A stretch of DNA of 64,000 nucleotides from contig CM050648.1 in NCBI GenBank assembly GCA_027574665.1, forward strand, positions 39,464,700-39,528,699. The letters are read 5' to 3'. The position numbers and the translations under genes are program-made. The notes below the pieces were generated by a model. It made no database searches. It was not told the origin of the DNA and saw only the letters and a list, made by a program, of their open reading frames with translations. The stretch comes from Rhynochetos jubatus (Eukaryota; Chordata; Aves; Eurypygiformes; Rhynochetidae). This document shows positions 49,987 to 61,720 of this stretch, one piece after another; within the stretch, counting starts at the first letter, position 1, and each line of letters opens with the position of its first letter.

Positions 49987-51004
49987 ACAAATTCTATTTT
50001 CTATGGTTTGTTATATTCTTCAGAATCAAATATAAGAAAATTTTTGTTCTTAAGAACTAAAACCATCAGCAAAGGATTTCATATCAAGAGGACAAAATGA
50101 AATACATAATATTTGATGGTCCTTGTAGCCCTTTAACTGTGTGTACTGTTCATCTAATAAGCCATTTCTTTGTCTGCTTGTGCTGGAGTTTTCTTCAACC
50201 TGCATCAAACATATCTGGTCACTGAGCTGGGCTTAAGGAGATGCAGTTTGTTACCCATGCCCATTGGGTAACAGCAGTAATCACAGACAATAGCAGAAAT
50301 GCCTCCTTCATGGCCTGACTTTGCCATCTTTGATCATGAATATTATTCAGAGGAAATTGCTGATAAGAAATGAGTAAGAGTGCCAGAGGATAACCCTAAT
50401 CCTGGAAAGACTTTTGTATTTACTTAATTTTAAATGCTGAGCGTAGCCCTAGATATTGTGCGGAGATTAGGTAAATACATTCAGGGTCTGCAGAATCAGA
50501 GTTTAAGGGCAGATTCCCGTGGCCTCCAATTTCACCTTTAATTTTGGCATTTAACACAGAAAGACTGGGAATCAGAAGCTTTGTAATTACTTTTTAAGCT
50601 TTCCCAGGATAAGAGAGGATACAGGGATCAAAATACACTTCCATATAGCTATCAACAGGTCACACTTCAGGCAGACATACAGTTGTAATAGCTTAGAAAA
50701 ACATTCCACTGTGTATTCCCCAAGCAGTCTTGAAATACCTCAAGCAAACTAGAAACCCCATGAAATTTAATATACCTTTAAAGACAAATGAGGGTTTCAA
50801 GATATTATCAGTGTTTTTAGTAAATCTTATTTTCAAATTATGCTTCTGAAGGCAGATACACAATATAATGACCTAATTTTTCATTTCGATGTTAACACCT
50901 GCTACTGCGAAACTGTATCCTTCATTAAAATGTAATTGCTTTATGGAATGGAAAGATATGATCATTGTGAATGATGCTTTTTATTTTAAACATGCTATTT
51001 TAAA
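49987..51004. other. Intergenic sequence without recognised features
   Basis: AT-rich, unassigned. Confidence 0.5.
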
Positions 51005-51265
51005 TGATGGGCCCAATGTGGGGAACCATGGTCAGGCACAGCCCCTCCATGGCTCGGCAGGTCCATGGGGATGGGGACAGGGCATCAACCCATGGGTCAG
51101 GCCCATGGCTGGGCAGGGCCGTGGGGACCTCGAGACCATCCCTGCTGTGGCATGGCTGGGGCAGGGACTGACGGCCCTTGGCGGAGTCGACATGGAGTCC
51201 TGAGCCATGGGTGGTGTGGGGTGGGCAGGGATAGGCGGGGCTGGTGGTGCCCTCCAGGCCCTGAC
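51005..51265. repeat. GC-rich patch with six CCATGG palindromes
   Basis: An abrupt GC-rich block in AT-rich sequence. CCATGG occurs at 51026, 51047, 51063, 51089, 51103 and 51205 (start positions), usually with GGGCAGG or GGTCAGG nearby. About 0.05 would be expected by chance in this length. Looks like a degenerate minisatellite or an unrecognised repeat. Open frames through it (50889-51203 plus, 51000-51290 minus) have low-complexity Gly/Pro/Trp content and are not called as genes. Confidence 0.6.
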
Positions 51266-52999
51266 AATATGAAAGCAGTTGTGAAAACACAAGTGCTTCA
51301 AGTACACAGACTGTCTGCTTATAGCTGGTTCTGGTTTGTCAGCAAGGGACCCCAGCTCAGCTTTGGGTTTGGTATTTCAGTCTTTACCTTTATTTTATTT
51401 TTTTTTTTTTAGTAATGAGTGCTACCATGTCCCTATATCCAGGAACAGCCAGCCTGGAATAAAGCACAAGATCTTTGCAACTGTCTCTCACATTAACTAC
51501 AGGAACAAAAAGCTGACAAATAATAAGGCTTTCTTCTTGTTTTCAGGTCAGCGAGTGAGTAGTTTTAAACCGTTCAGTGTAAATAAACATTGCTGCAGTC
51601 CTCAGTGCTGATGTGGAACAACTTGAGTGGAGGTCCAGTGGAGTTTACAAGAATGGAGTTTGCAACAAAGCTTGTTGAAAATAACCATTGAAAGAGGGAT
51701 AAAGTGTGTTTACACCATAAACCATGTTTTTTCTATCCTCGGAGCATTTCTGGGTAATAAAGGATAGTTTTTGGTGAAACATTTCTTTACATGGATGCAG
51801 ACACACTGAGAGTATTTTTACTGACATTTCCCTGATGAGAATAAACGTAAAGGAGAACATGTTTGGGTTTTTCCCCCCACTGAAACCATGGACAGCTTAT
51901 GTGGTGTCCAGCTGCAGATGTACAATCACAAACATTTTCAACGATCCATTTGTCATTGTTCAAAAATGTTTCATCTCTCTCACCGTGTACGTGTTTATAT
52001 AGAAAAGTCCTTCAAAATGCAAAGCTGAATTTATATAATCTGAGTTGGAGGACAGAACGCGTTGTTCACCTTTGCTTGCTGGGACTCTTGTGTTAGGTTT
52101 CTGAAAGCCGACACTGGTACCAGCTGTTATTCACAACCAGAGGGTTTTAGACGCTGGGATGGTCTCAAATACTCCTGTGACACTTGCTGCAGTCGTGCTC
52201 TGCTCAGCTCAGCTTTTGTGACCTGGTGAATGAGATTTCAGATCTGGGGATCAGTGATAAACCATCACAGGTCACGGCATAGGTTTTTCCGCAGTAGGAA
52301 ATGTGTGCAGTACCTCCTGCTCTGGGTACGTTCAGAACTCCCACTGAAATCAGTGGGGGTTTGGGAAGCACTGAACACATTGCTGAGGCCTGAATAGGGC
52401 TCGTAGGCTGAGATGACAGGTTGTTCCACGCAATTGTTTTAAAGTTTCTGTTGTCAGCTTTAGTAGAGGCAATATTTTTCTCTGAGTAATTCACACTCAT
52501 TTTCCAGCTATTTTCACGCATTAAATGTTAGCTTTTCATAAGAAAGGCAAAACTGACTTGTCCGCTTGATGCCAAATAACAAAACTTACCTAAATTACAG
52601 TTATTATATTTGTAGTTTAAAAAACCTTCTTTTGTTATATCTACAGAGCTGAAATATTTTAACTCAAGTTTTCTTTTTCCACAGTGTGCAAAGTTGCCAT
52701 TTGGATAAAGCCTATGAACAACATCCATCCAAGGAGATGCACTGAGGGAATTTTGGTTCAGGAAAACTGTACGCTGACTGAATTTTTAACCCTCTGGAGC
52801 CAGCTGCACCCCTTAAAAGAAGGGTTGAAGAACTAGATCTGCAGCTGATGCAAACAACCCTAACTCCATGACTGGCAGGTGAAAGTCAGGGATACACGCA
52901 AGTGGAAGATTAGACTATGTAAAGCTGCCTTATCGTTACGCAATCCATACACATGGTAGATATCTCATGTCTTCTTGTACAAAGCCATCTGACTAGATT
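51266..52999. other. Intergenic sequence; T13 tract and an ancient-repeat trace
   Basis: T-run at 51398-51410. An older repeat trace at 52325-52400 is listed separately. No supported gene; the 105-codon minus frame at 52204-52521 overlaps that repeat. Confidence 0.5.
52325..52400. repeat. Ancient amniote-type interspersed repeat trace with CCCACTGA hairpin
   Basis: 'gaactcccactgaaatcagtgggggttt' and 'gcactgaacacattgctgaggcctgaat' follow the order of a common reptile/bird repeat whose core reads 'actgaagtcagtgggagttttggg...ctcagcac...'. CCCACTGA (52340-52347) and TCAGTGGG (52350-52357) form a perfect inverted repeat with a 2-nt centre. Family name uncertain. Confidence 0.45.
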
Positions 53000-53480
53000 C
53001 TGGGAGCAATTAATTCCTACTTATATAATTTAATTGGTGTTTTCTTTTTTTATAAAAGTATTTTTTGCCACATTAATTTTTCCTTTCAGTGAGCTCATAG
53101 TATGAACAATAACTTTCTAGGAAGGAATTGTCTCTTCCCTTCAGCTTTTCATCAGAACAAATTTCTGTTTGCTAAATCAACCTGATTTACTAATTAACAT
53201 CTGGATCTTATGTGCATGCTATGCACACACACAATAATTCCACAATTATATTATATTAGCTATTTAAGGGCTCATCTAATTTTACTCTATACATAATCCT
53301 TGAAAATTAGATTTGCATAAACCAATTTAAAATAGACAGGGCAAACTAGAAGTACGTAATTATGTGTCGCTCTGAAATAAATACATTTTCACTTTTCAAT
53401 TTCCATAGCTGAGTTCATTGGAACATAATTTACCCTCTGAATATGTAAATTAATAATACGATGTCAGTATTCTGCTCTCA
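53000..53480. promoter_or_regulatory. Candidate conserved noncoding element upstream of NKAIN3
   Basis: Very AT-rich but not low-complexity, with dense homeodomain cores (TTAATT, TAATTA, ATTAAT), an octamer-like ATTTGCAT near 53310, and no repeat signature. Lies about 7 kb upstream of the promoter. Inference from texture only. Confidence 0.25.
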
Positions 53481-56400
53481 TATATGAACTTACATGGAAG
53501 TTCCAGAAAGGGTCTCCTTCGTAACGCTTACTGGGATACCTTTGGGGTGAGCGAACATTAGTAACATGGAAATGATCCTTCTCTAGGAGCTAGGAGAAAG
53601 GAGGAAGATGAGACGTAATCTCCGCTCAAGTCTATCAAACAACTAAAGAGACTTTTTCCTATCAAGATTTCTACTGCTTCCAGTGTGGGGCACTTAGGCT
53701 CCTAACCTTGGTTCTCTAAACTGTATTGAAATTTGATGCCTGCAATAAACTAAAATCCACAACATAGACATCCCCCTAAACTTCAAAGTGAACCTCTTCT
53801 TCAGACTCACTGTTTGTCTGAGACCAGCCTATGACATTATTTTTAGAGATTTTAACAATTCTTCACAGACAGTTCAGAGTTTAAGAGTTTGCACGGTAAC
53901 GATCCACACATAGCAAGGTAAATACACTCCTCCTTTGTTTTCTCTATCAATTTCCTACACACGGTATGTACCATTTTGTAATCTACTAATTCTGTTGTAG
54001 ACTTCGAATTGCCAGTAGGTAAGCACACAGTTCAACGTCCACACACACTGGCAATACATGTTACCAAGTATGACGACTTTATCATGGTTTTAGTTGTATA
54101 AGACCAATGCCAGGAGTCAAGCAATTACACAGGAAACTTAGTTTGCATAAAGAAAAATAAATTGAGCCTTTTCCACTACAAAGTAGACCTGGTTTAAGTG
54201 TGTAAGGGTAAGAGTAGCACATTAGTTGAATGGAAGCTGAATCAGTTCCAGAATCTGATGGCACACACTCTGTGAAATGTAATCACGCATAGTGTATACT
54301 GATCAAGAATGTAGTACTGATGAATTTTCAGCTTAGATGACTAATACTCTCTGAGAAGTTGGGTACTAGTTAATTATTTTAATACAGATAATGTAGCCAT
54401 AAAGTTTTGCATCCATTTGACATTCCTGAAAGTAATAGTGCTATGTTAAAGTTAAATATGTTGGGGGAAATTTTCACTACTCCATCAAGCTCTATACTTG
54501 CTTTAAAAGCGGTCTTAAAGAAGAAACACCCTCAGCCCCAGGATTCAAGGATGAATATAGCAGGCAATATTTGATGCTGACTTTATGCCGGGAATTAGGA
54601 GGACTTCAGCCAACACAGGAATGAGATTCTAGAACAACTTTCCCAAGGCTATTAGGAGAAACAAATTAAGCCAATTAATTTTGATATGGAGTTGACAAAT
54701 TAATGAAGGTAACTGGATGACACATAGAGTCTTGCAGTACCAGGACACTGTAGGATACCAGGAAGCCCCTTTGAGTTGTAGAAAGCTGTCAAAAATTCTA
54801 ACACAAAGATAGTATGAGGAGGGAAGGGTAGGAGATGTGTCAGAGATGGGAAGCCATTGTGTCACCAGGGGTACTTTTAGGAAGATTCTAGACAGCATGG
54901 ATGCCTCTAAGCAACAGATCCTGCCCTAAGTTAGGCAGTCCTCCAGGATGCTCGGAAGAAAATGAAAGCAACATTAGGAAACTTATTTGAATGTTCCCCA
55001 GAAAAAAATAGCAAATTATGACTGGCTCATACTTAAGAAAAATGGCCAGTGTGAGCAATTCAGAGCAGTGTATAAACTCTAATACAGCTGCATAAAGAAC
55101 TCACTGAATAACCGTGAGTAATAGGCCAGGACATAAAAATCAGACTGCTTGCAGATAAATTTCAATAGGAAAAAAGGAAAAAATAAAAGTCTAAATTCTC
55201 TGAATACAGGCTTTACTGCAAATACTTTTCCCAGCTCTAATGAAGAGTTTGCTCTAGCAGCAGACAGAATAGGGCTGTGATGACAGATGAGATCTTGGTC
55301 ATTTTAAGCTTCAAGGATATTCAGTACCTGGTTTTCACCCTTTGCTAGATGAAGATAGTATCCCTATGGCATTCAAGATTACATGAATTGTAAAGTCCAG
55401 ACAAAAGCCAGGTCAAGCAAACCTTGAATCAACACTCAGGGAAGACAGGACTAGGCCAACAGCTAAGGGGGCTTCCTTTTCAGTCCTGGGCAGCAGGAGA
55501 GGGAGTGGTGTAGAACCGCCCTCTCCCAACCCCCACCGCTGCTGCAGCTGCATCTTGGTCTAAGCCCTTAAGTGTAATTCCAATTTGACAGCTTGCATGG
55601 GTGTGAATACATTTAAGTAAAAAAGAAACCCTGCCAACTTTAGATGAATTAAACAACTGTGACACACACTGGGCCAGATTCTCTAATGCACCACAACAAA
55701 TTTACAGTGGTGTGACTGGTAAGCAGAGTCCCGGTTCATTTTTAATACCGCAGTTAACAAAGCTGGGTACAGATGCAGTGATTGCTACAGATATTATAAT
55801 GTTTAAGAAGTGCTTTAATTTCAGACTGCCTTTTGCGCTGGGTTTTCATACAATGTTTTACAACAGGCAATCTGAAATGAGGGCCACGATTGCATTTGCA
55901 TGTCTAGTATCTGAATCTGCTATTTATCCTTAAGACAGTTTTCTGATATGTCTCGATATATTCATATAAAACTTCAAAGTGGAGACTCTGTTCCACTAAC
56001 CAATCCCTGTTTGACTCTTAGTTAATGTCTCAAAGAAGGTTTCCATGGTAAACATAAAAAAACTAACCTTCCAAAAAGGTTTTGTGCTGTTGTCTTAAAC
56101 AGCTCATAATTCTACTTTTTTCTCCACTTCCTTAAGTAAAGGAATAAAAGAAGTTAAAACTTGGGAACAAACAACAATTTGTATAATGTTTCTGGAAAAG
56201 CCAATGAAAACAGAAATATCTGCGTCTGTCACTTGTTTGCTGAATGAAGTATTTCAGAAGAAATGTAGTATGTTAGGCTTATATTTTCAAATGTCACTAT
56301 TCAATAGGAAGTGTCATCTTTTCAGCAGGAACATGGAACTTAACAATATCATAATGAAACAGCAGTGAACCTCTGGATATGAATTTGACCTACCTGTGGT

Positions 56401-59014
56401 TCATTCTTCATGCCTGTGAACGGGTTTGTTAGCCCCCAGGAACAGAAAGGTAACGTGAGCCAGGCTGACAACACATAGGGACGCATCACGTGGAGCAATG
56501 CTGGGTTTATGGCTCTGAGGGAACCCTTGTGGTTGAAATGTTACAGTAAATATTGAAATCTGAAACAAATCTGTAATTTAAGAGGAAATGTTTGCTGTTA
56601 TGTAAACATGTTACCATGTTTGGTCGGCTCTTTTTTAACAGAGAAAGAAGTATTACTAAGAAAGTTGTAAGAGGGAAGCACCTGTGTAAATATGGCATCT
56701 TTTTATTCAACAAGTTGGGCTCCTCTGGGTGAGTGACTTTGAATCTTTCTTTTGGATGAGGGTTTGAAGCAAAGTACCTAAAATCTGGCTGGTAAAATTG
56801 TGCAGGTTTTTTTTCATGTCTGCACACCTACCTTCTGCCTGGTCGCAGTAATACAATGCTCTTTTTGATCTAGTGCATCTCTGGAAGCCAAAAAAAAAAA
56901 GGAGTGGTCCTTGCTTTTTTGTTAAGTAGGCACTTACCAGGAAAGCAGTAGCACTGCACATGCAAAAAGTATTCTGTTCATATGTAGAAGGAGCTTGATC
57001 TATGGTTATTCCTCTGAAAAGACAGTCCCATGAAAGGTTTCTGTGTTCTGTATTGTCAATAAACAGGTTTCAGCTGTTCAACATTAATATGGTTGAACCA
57101 GGGAGAACAGAGCTTCATACTCCAGGTTAAGCTGCAGATGATGAGGGCCAAGAAAAACACTTTTTAATGAATGCTTTTAAGAAGACTTCGAGTGAGGATT
57201 GAGAGATGAGGAGCAATAAGAACAGAATAATAGTGTCATTTTAAGGGCATTTGAGAACAAGATCACATTTATACCACTTCTCTATGAAAAGAGTAAGCCA
57301 AGAATAGCAGCCTTGCCCTTCATCTGCCTCTAAATACAAACTGCTGCCCTCCCAGTTGCCCTCTTCTTTAGGCTGACAAAGGCATTCTCATTGCTGAACA
57401 GCAAAACAGTTTGAATTAATCTGGATTAAAATTAATCATGATGATTTTTAGTTTCAAGTTAACTTTGAAGAGGACCCACTCTCCCATGTAGCGCATTGCT
57501 TGGCAATGCAGATACTTATACTGGCAGCAGGCAGGGAGCAACACAGGGACAAGAACAAGCACTTGGGAACAGGGAAAGGGCAGGGCTGTTCTTTTTTGGC
57601 AGCAACGCTGTTCTGCTTGCAGAATTGCATTGTTAAAGCATCTCATCCCAACTGTGTTAGGTCATTTCTGCTTATGCTAACAGAACCAAAGCAGATCAAG
57701 CTATGCCGAGTGGGAGGCTTGGACAAGGCAATCAAAAACCGCACCATTACAGAGGCTGGAGTGTTCACTGGTAATGAGGTCCTGAGTAGTAAATAGACAG
57801 TTTAAAGGCCGACAGCAGTGCAATCAGTAGGGCAGGTTTTGTGAAGAGATGTAGAGACCAAATCCAGATTTGTGCTGCAGCTGGTTAGCACTGTGCTGCC
57901 GACACAAAGCGGCTCTGAAGCTGGGGTAGTCAGTTAATGCAGAGAACTCGCACAGCGTGTCTCATGCCATTGCTCTCCTGGCAGCTGGTAGCTGTCTGCC
58001 TGGAAAGGCAGTGTAGTCACATCATCCCTGATCGGTGACTCTCTGAGCTGTGCACTGGTGAACTGTTCTCACTGCTCCTGCGGGTGACCAGCACTAGTGA
58101 AAAGTGAGAACTCCTAATGCAGGATGACCTTATTCTTAATTACCATTGCATGATGTTAAGAGGATATTTCTTGGAGGCAACTAACCACTGTGACCAGTAG
58201 ATCATTAGGACACAGTGTGTTGTTGGATATTATCCATAGAGTTGAGCAGCATTCATTACACTTGTAAAATCATGTTATTGAATGGCCACTTTTGGCCAAA
58301 AGAACTTATTGACAAGAAGTGCTGAAGAGACGTGTTCAGTATGTGCTTGCTGATATTGATGGTGATTCGGGGTTCATGAAACACACAGAAAGGTGCTTTT
58401 GCTGCAATCAAGAAGCTGCAGGGAACAGTGAAACTGAAGAAGTTCTGCTCAGCCCGTTCCAGCCTTGGGAGCAAATTCTGCACTCAAGAAGAAATATGCG
58501 CAGCTTCCTTTGTTCGTACAACTTTTAATCATATCTGTATACATGAGAAGTGTTTGAAATTATTCCAAACTTCTATTTCTTGATTACCTCAAATTTGTGT
58601 TTGCTGGAAAGCCTTTCTTTTAAGGCTATGGACCCACATTTCTACCAAAATTCTTTATATTTAAAATTTACCGATGGCCTTATATAGCATTGTTTTTACA
58701 TGTTTCTACTCCTTTGGCTCTCCTGCTCATCTGTCACAAACAATTAAATCACTAGATTTTTCATTGTTTGAAATAACTGGATGCATTACCATCTGGAAAC
58801 AATACATTTTAAGTGCATAATTATGGATGTTTGAAATCCCAGGAACCCAACTTTATATGCACAGGACTAGGAGGCAGCATGCTTGGAAATGTATTGTCAG
58901 CTGCGTGATGAACAGTGAAGAGGAAAGAAGGAGCAATTCTCAACCACTTCTCTGCTGCCTTCCCACCACTGACCTGAGAAAGTCCACGTCACATTCAACT
59001 GCAGAGCAAATGCA
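53481..59014. other. Intergenic sequence without recognised genes
   Basis: AT-rich, with a short repeat trace at 55671-55718 ('gggccagattctctaatgca...tttacagtggtgtgac'), resembling the same ancient repeat group as 44552-44595. An A-run near 56890. Nothing else recognised. Confidence 0.5.
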
Positions 59015-59165
59015 GTGGTGACGCACTGGAACAGGTTGCCCAGAGAAGGTGTGGGTGTCGCATCCCTGGAAGTGTTCAAGGCCAGGCTGGATGGGGCTTT
59101 GAGCAACCTGGAGGGTGTCACTGCCCATGGAAGGGGGGTTGGAGCTAGATGGTCTTTAAGGTCAC
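59015..59165 (+). mobile_element. CR1 LINE 3'-end fragment, plus orientation
   Basis: Translates on the plus strand as [32 protein letters not shown], the CR1 ORF2 C-terminus, followed by the 3' UTR 'ggagctagatggtctttaaggtc' and an eroded terminus lacking clear ATTCTATG octamers. About 150 bp. Confidence 0.92.
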
Positions 59166-61480
59166 AATTTCTATTATTTCACAATATATTAATTTGCCAC
59201 AACATATTCCTACTGAAAAGAATCAGTGAGGCTCTCCAGCTTCACTTATGACAGCTGCAGGCCTACATCAGCCTCGGAAATCACATCAGGGCATGTTCTT
59301 AATAGTGCAAAAAAAGGCATCAAGCAACTCAAAACCAAGAGTTCACTACAAACAGGCCCCAACACATTTTTACACTCTATTTATTTTTTATTTCATAGTG
59401 TCTGTATTCCCTCTTCCCCATCATCTTTCTCATTTTTTTTCCTAGGTCCACTTTGTAGTGACATTTAGTTTCTAGTCCTTTCAAGTCGCTTTGTGCCAGG
59501 ACACCCATCAGTCAGTTCCCCTCCTTCTTACATTGCCCATATTCATACAAGGTGGGAGGGAGGAAATGCTCAGCCATATGCACTCCAGGAGATGTCAGGA
59601 GTTCAGGCTCCATACCTTCCAACTGCCAAAGCTTTTCACCTCACTGATCTCATGGACTGCTGTACAAACTAATAACTGACTCTTGGAGAACTCTTTAGTA
59701 ACAGACACTATGCTGGATTCGTGGTCTCTCTAGGAGACTGTATCAGCTAAGAAGTTTGGGGAAGAAAGAACCACAAGAAGTAAAATTGATTCCTCATAAA
59801 GTGCTTCATGGTAAAACTTGTAGGGGAAAAAAACCCACCTTCTTTCTGGAAACCTGACTTCCTGTAGCTGCAGACACAGTGGAGCAAACCCCCAGCTGGG
59901 TGACCAACCTGACCTGACCATGCAGTCTGAGTCCCATTTGAGAGATGTCAGGAAAAAGAGTTGTTACTTTTAATTTGCATTACAGTCACGGATGAATGTG
60001 CCAGTTTTGGTCGGGACCAAATTGGTCCCAGACAGTTTCAAGACCCAGTGTGCTAAGTAGTGATCACACACACATCTAAAAAAGTTTTTTGCCTCAAAAA
60101 TTTTTCTATTTTACAAACACTACTATCCATAAACTCAGCCAGCTTACCTGTTACTAGATGGCAGTTTTCTGGCGGCAACACAAAAGAAATTACTCTCAAG
60201 GTGTCTCTAACAGAGAACCAAATGGCCTAATGGGTTTTAACCAGAGAAGACTCCCGCTGCTTCCTCACACAGCTGAGAAGCAAGGTGATTAAAGAGGGAA
60301 AGAGGTATTTGTCCAGTTAATAACCACTGAAATTTCAAGTGCACAAAAAGCACAAAATCTAAGTTTCAGAGATTCCACCTCCTCTTTGTTTAAGTTGGGA
60401 GGGATGATAAAGATGAATGATAAGATGTTACCAGCTCTGTGAACCCCATTGAAGCTCTTGGAGTCTATTTCCCATACTATTCAGGGCTGACAGACCCTTC
60501 TATTCCTTTCTATTCCTAGAAATGAAAAGAAATAAATCAAACCTTGATGGATGCACCTTTCTACCAGACTTTGTAACAGATTCAGTACTAGTTGGCTGAG
60601 GAGAAAAGCTCAAACTTCTGACCTGCATACCAGTAAGTCCCCGCTTGATTGAAAGTGCTTTTCCTAAATCAACAAGTTAAAATCCACACAACCATGTTTA
60701 CCTCCATGAAATTTATTTCTCCATTTCCAAATCAGTTCATTTCAGGACAATAAATCATGTCTTTTCTGTGCATTTTTCTAATACAGATAAAATTTCTACT
60801 TGAATTACTGTATGAAACACACATGCAAAAATCAATATATCAAATTTCCTAAAAACCACCCATGGAATAGATTTTCACATTAGTCCTTCCCCAACACACC
60901 TCAGTTCTGCATTACCAGCAGCCTGGTACAGGCATGTATGACTGTGCAAGCATAGGACAGTTTAATGAAGAACAGTATAAGACACACGACCAGAGGACCC
61001 TGACGTAGCTAACATAAAGGCACTAACATATAGCATTAAAAAAAGACAAAGATCATTTTAAAGTAACAGTCAAAAGAAATTCTTATTCCAAGTGAAAAGG
61101 ACCCAAAACACACACAAGCATCTGGTGGAAGGACTAACTGGTTGTACACTCCTGGGCACTGAGGAAGACTCCCTGGGATTCCGTATGCTGTACAAAGTGA
61201 AGACAGATGCCCTGCACTCACTAAGCCTGTTTAAGATACTGCTAAAAGTTGCATACAATGCCAGATGTTTTTAAACATTTTAAAATATTTTTATGCATTT
61301 TCTTAAATAAAGAAACTTGAAAGAACATCAAGTGTTTCTGAAGTGGGAGAAAGAGTCAAACTGACTAAATGCATTTCTTTTCCTCTTTTGGATAAAATAA
61401 ATGGCATTTATTGGTTCATGATATACTGACTGAGACACACAGAGAGGAAAGAAAGTGATTAAATAGCTTTTCATTTGGTG
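59166..61480. other. Intergenic sequence without recognised genes
   Basis: AT-rich. Contains the TTGGTC/GACCAA inverted-repeat cluster near 60007-60029. No supported gene. Confidence 0.5.
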
Positions 61481-61720
61481 CATTGTTTATGTATTCAGCC
61501 CTGATGATAATGTTCCCAAAGACAATCAATCATTGATTTTAATTTACTTTATTGTGCTTAAGAAAAAAGTGAATTAAATGTAGGATTTGTTTAGCCTTTC
61601 TGTTGTATTCAGTAATAATCCAGATGGAGTATATACATTTTCTATTGAGTGACACTAGCATGATTAAGCATTAAGACCTAATGAGCATTCAATTTTTTTT
61701 AGGGCTCATTAATAAAAGTT
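61481..61720. promoter_or_regulatory. Candidate conserved noncoding element with an AATCAAT-C-ATTGATT palindrome
   Basis: Non-repetitive AT-rich block. The perfect 15-bp inverted repeat at 61524-61538 contains two ONECUT/PBX-like ATCAAT/ATTGAT cores, followed by several TTAAT/ATTAA sites. Function is inferred from texture only. Confidence 0.25.

Noticed and set aside
51336..51412. T-rich tract followed by AG at 51398-51412, looking like a 3' splice acceptor
   Set aside because: Just a T13 homopolymer; no downstream exon with a donor or protein similarity.
57500..57796. 98-codon plus-strand ORF
   Set aside because: No similarity to a known family; length within chance expectation for a slightly GC-richer segment.
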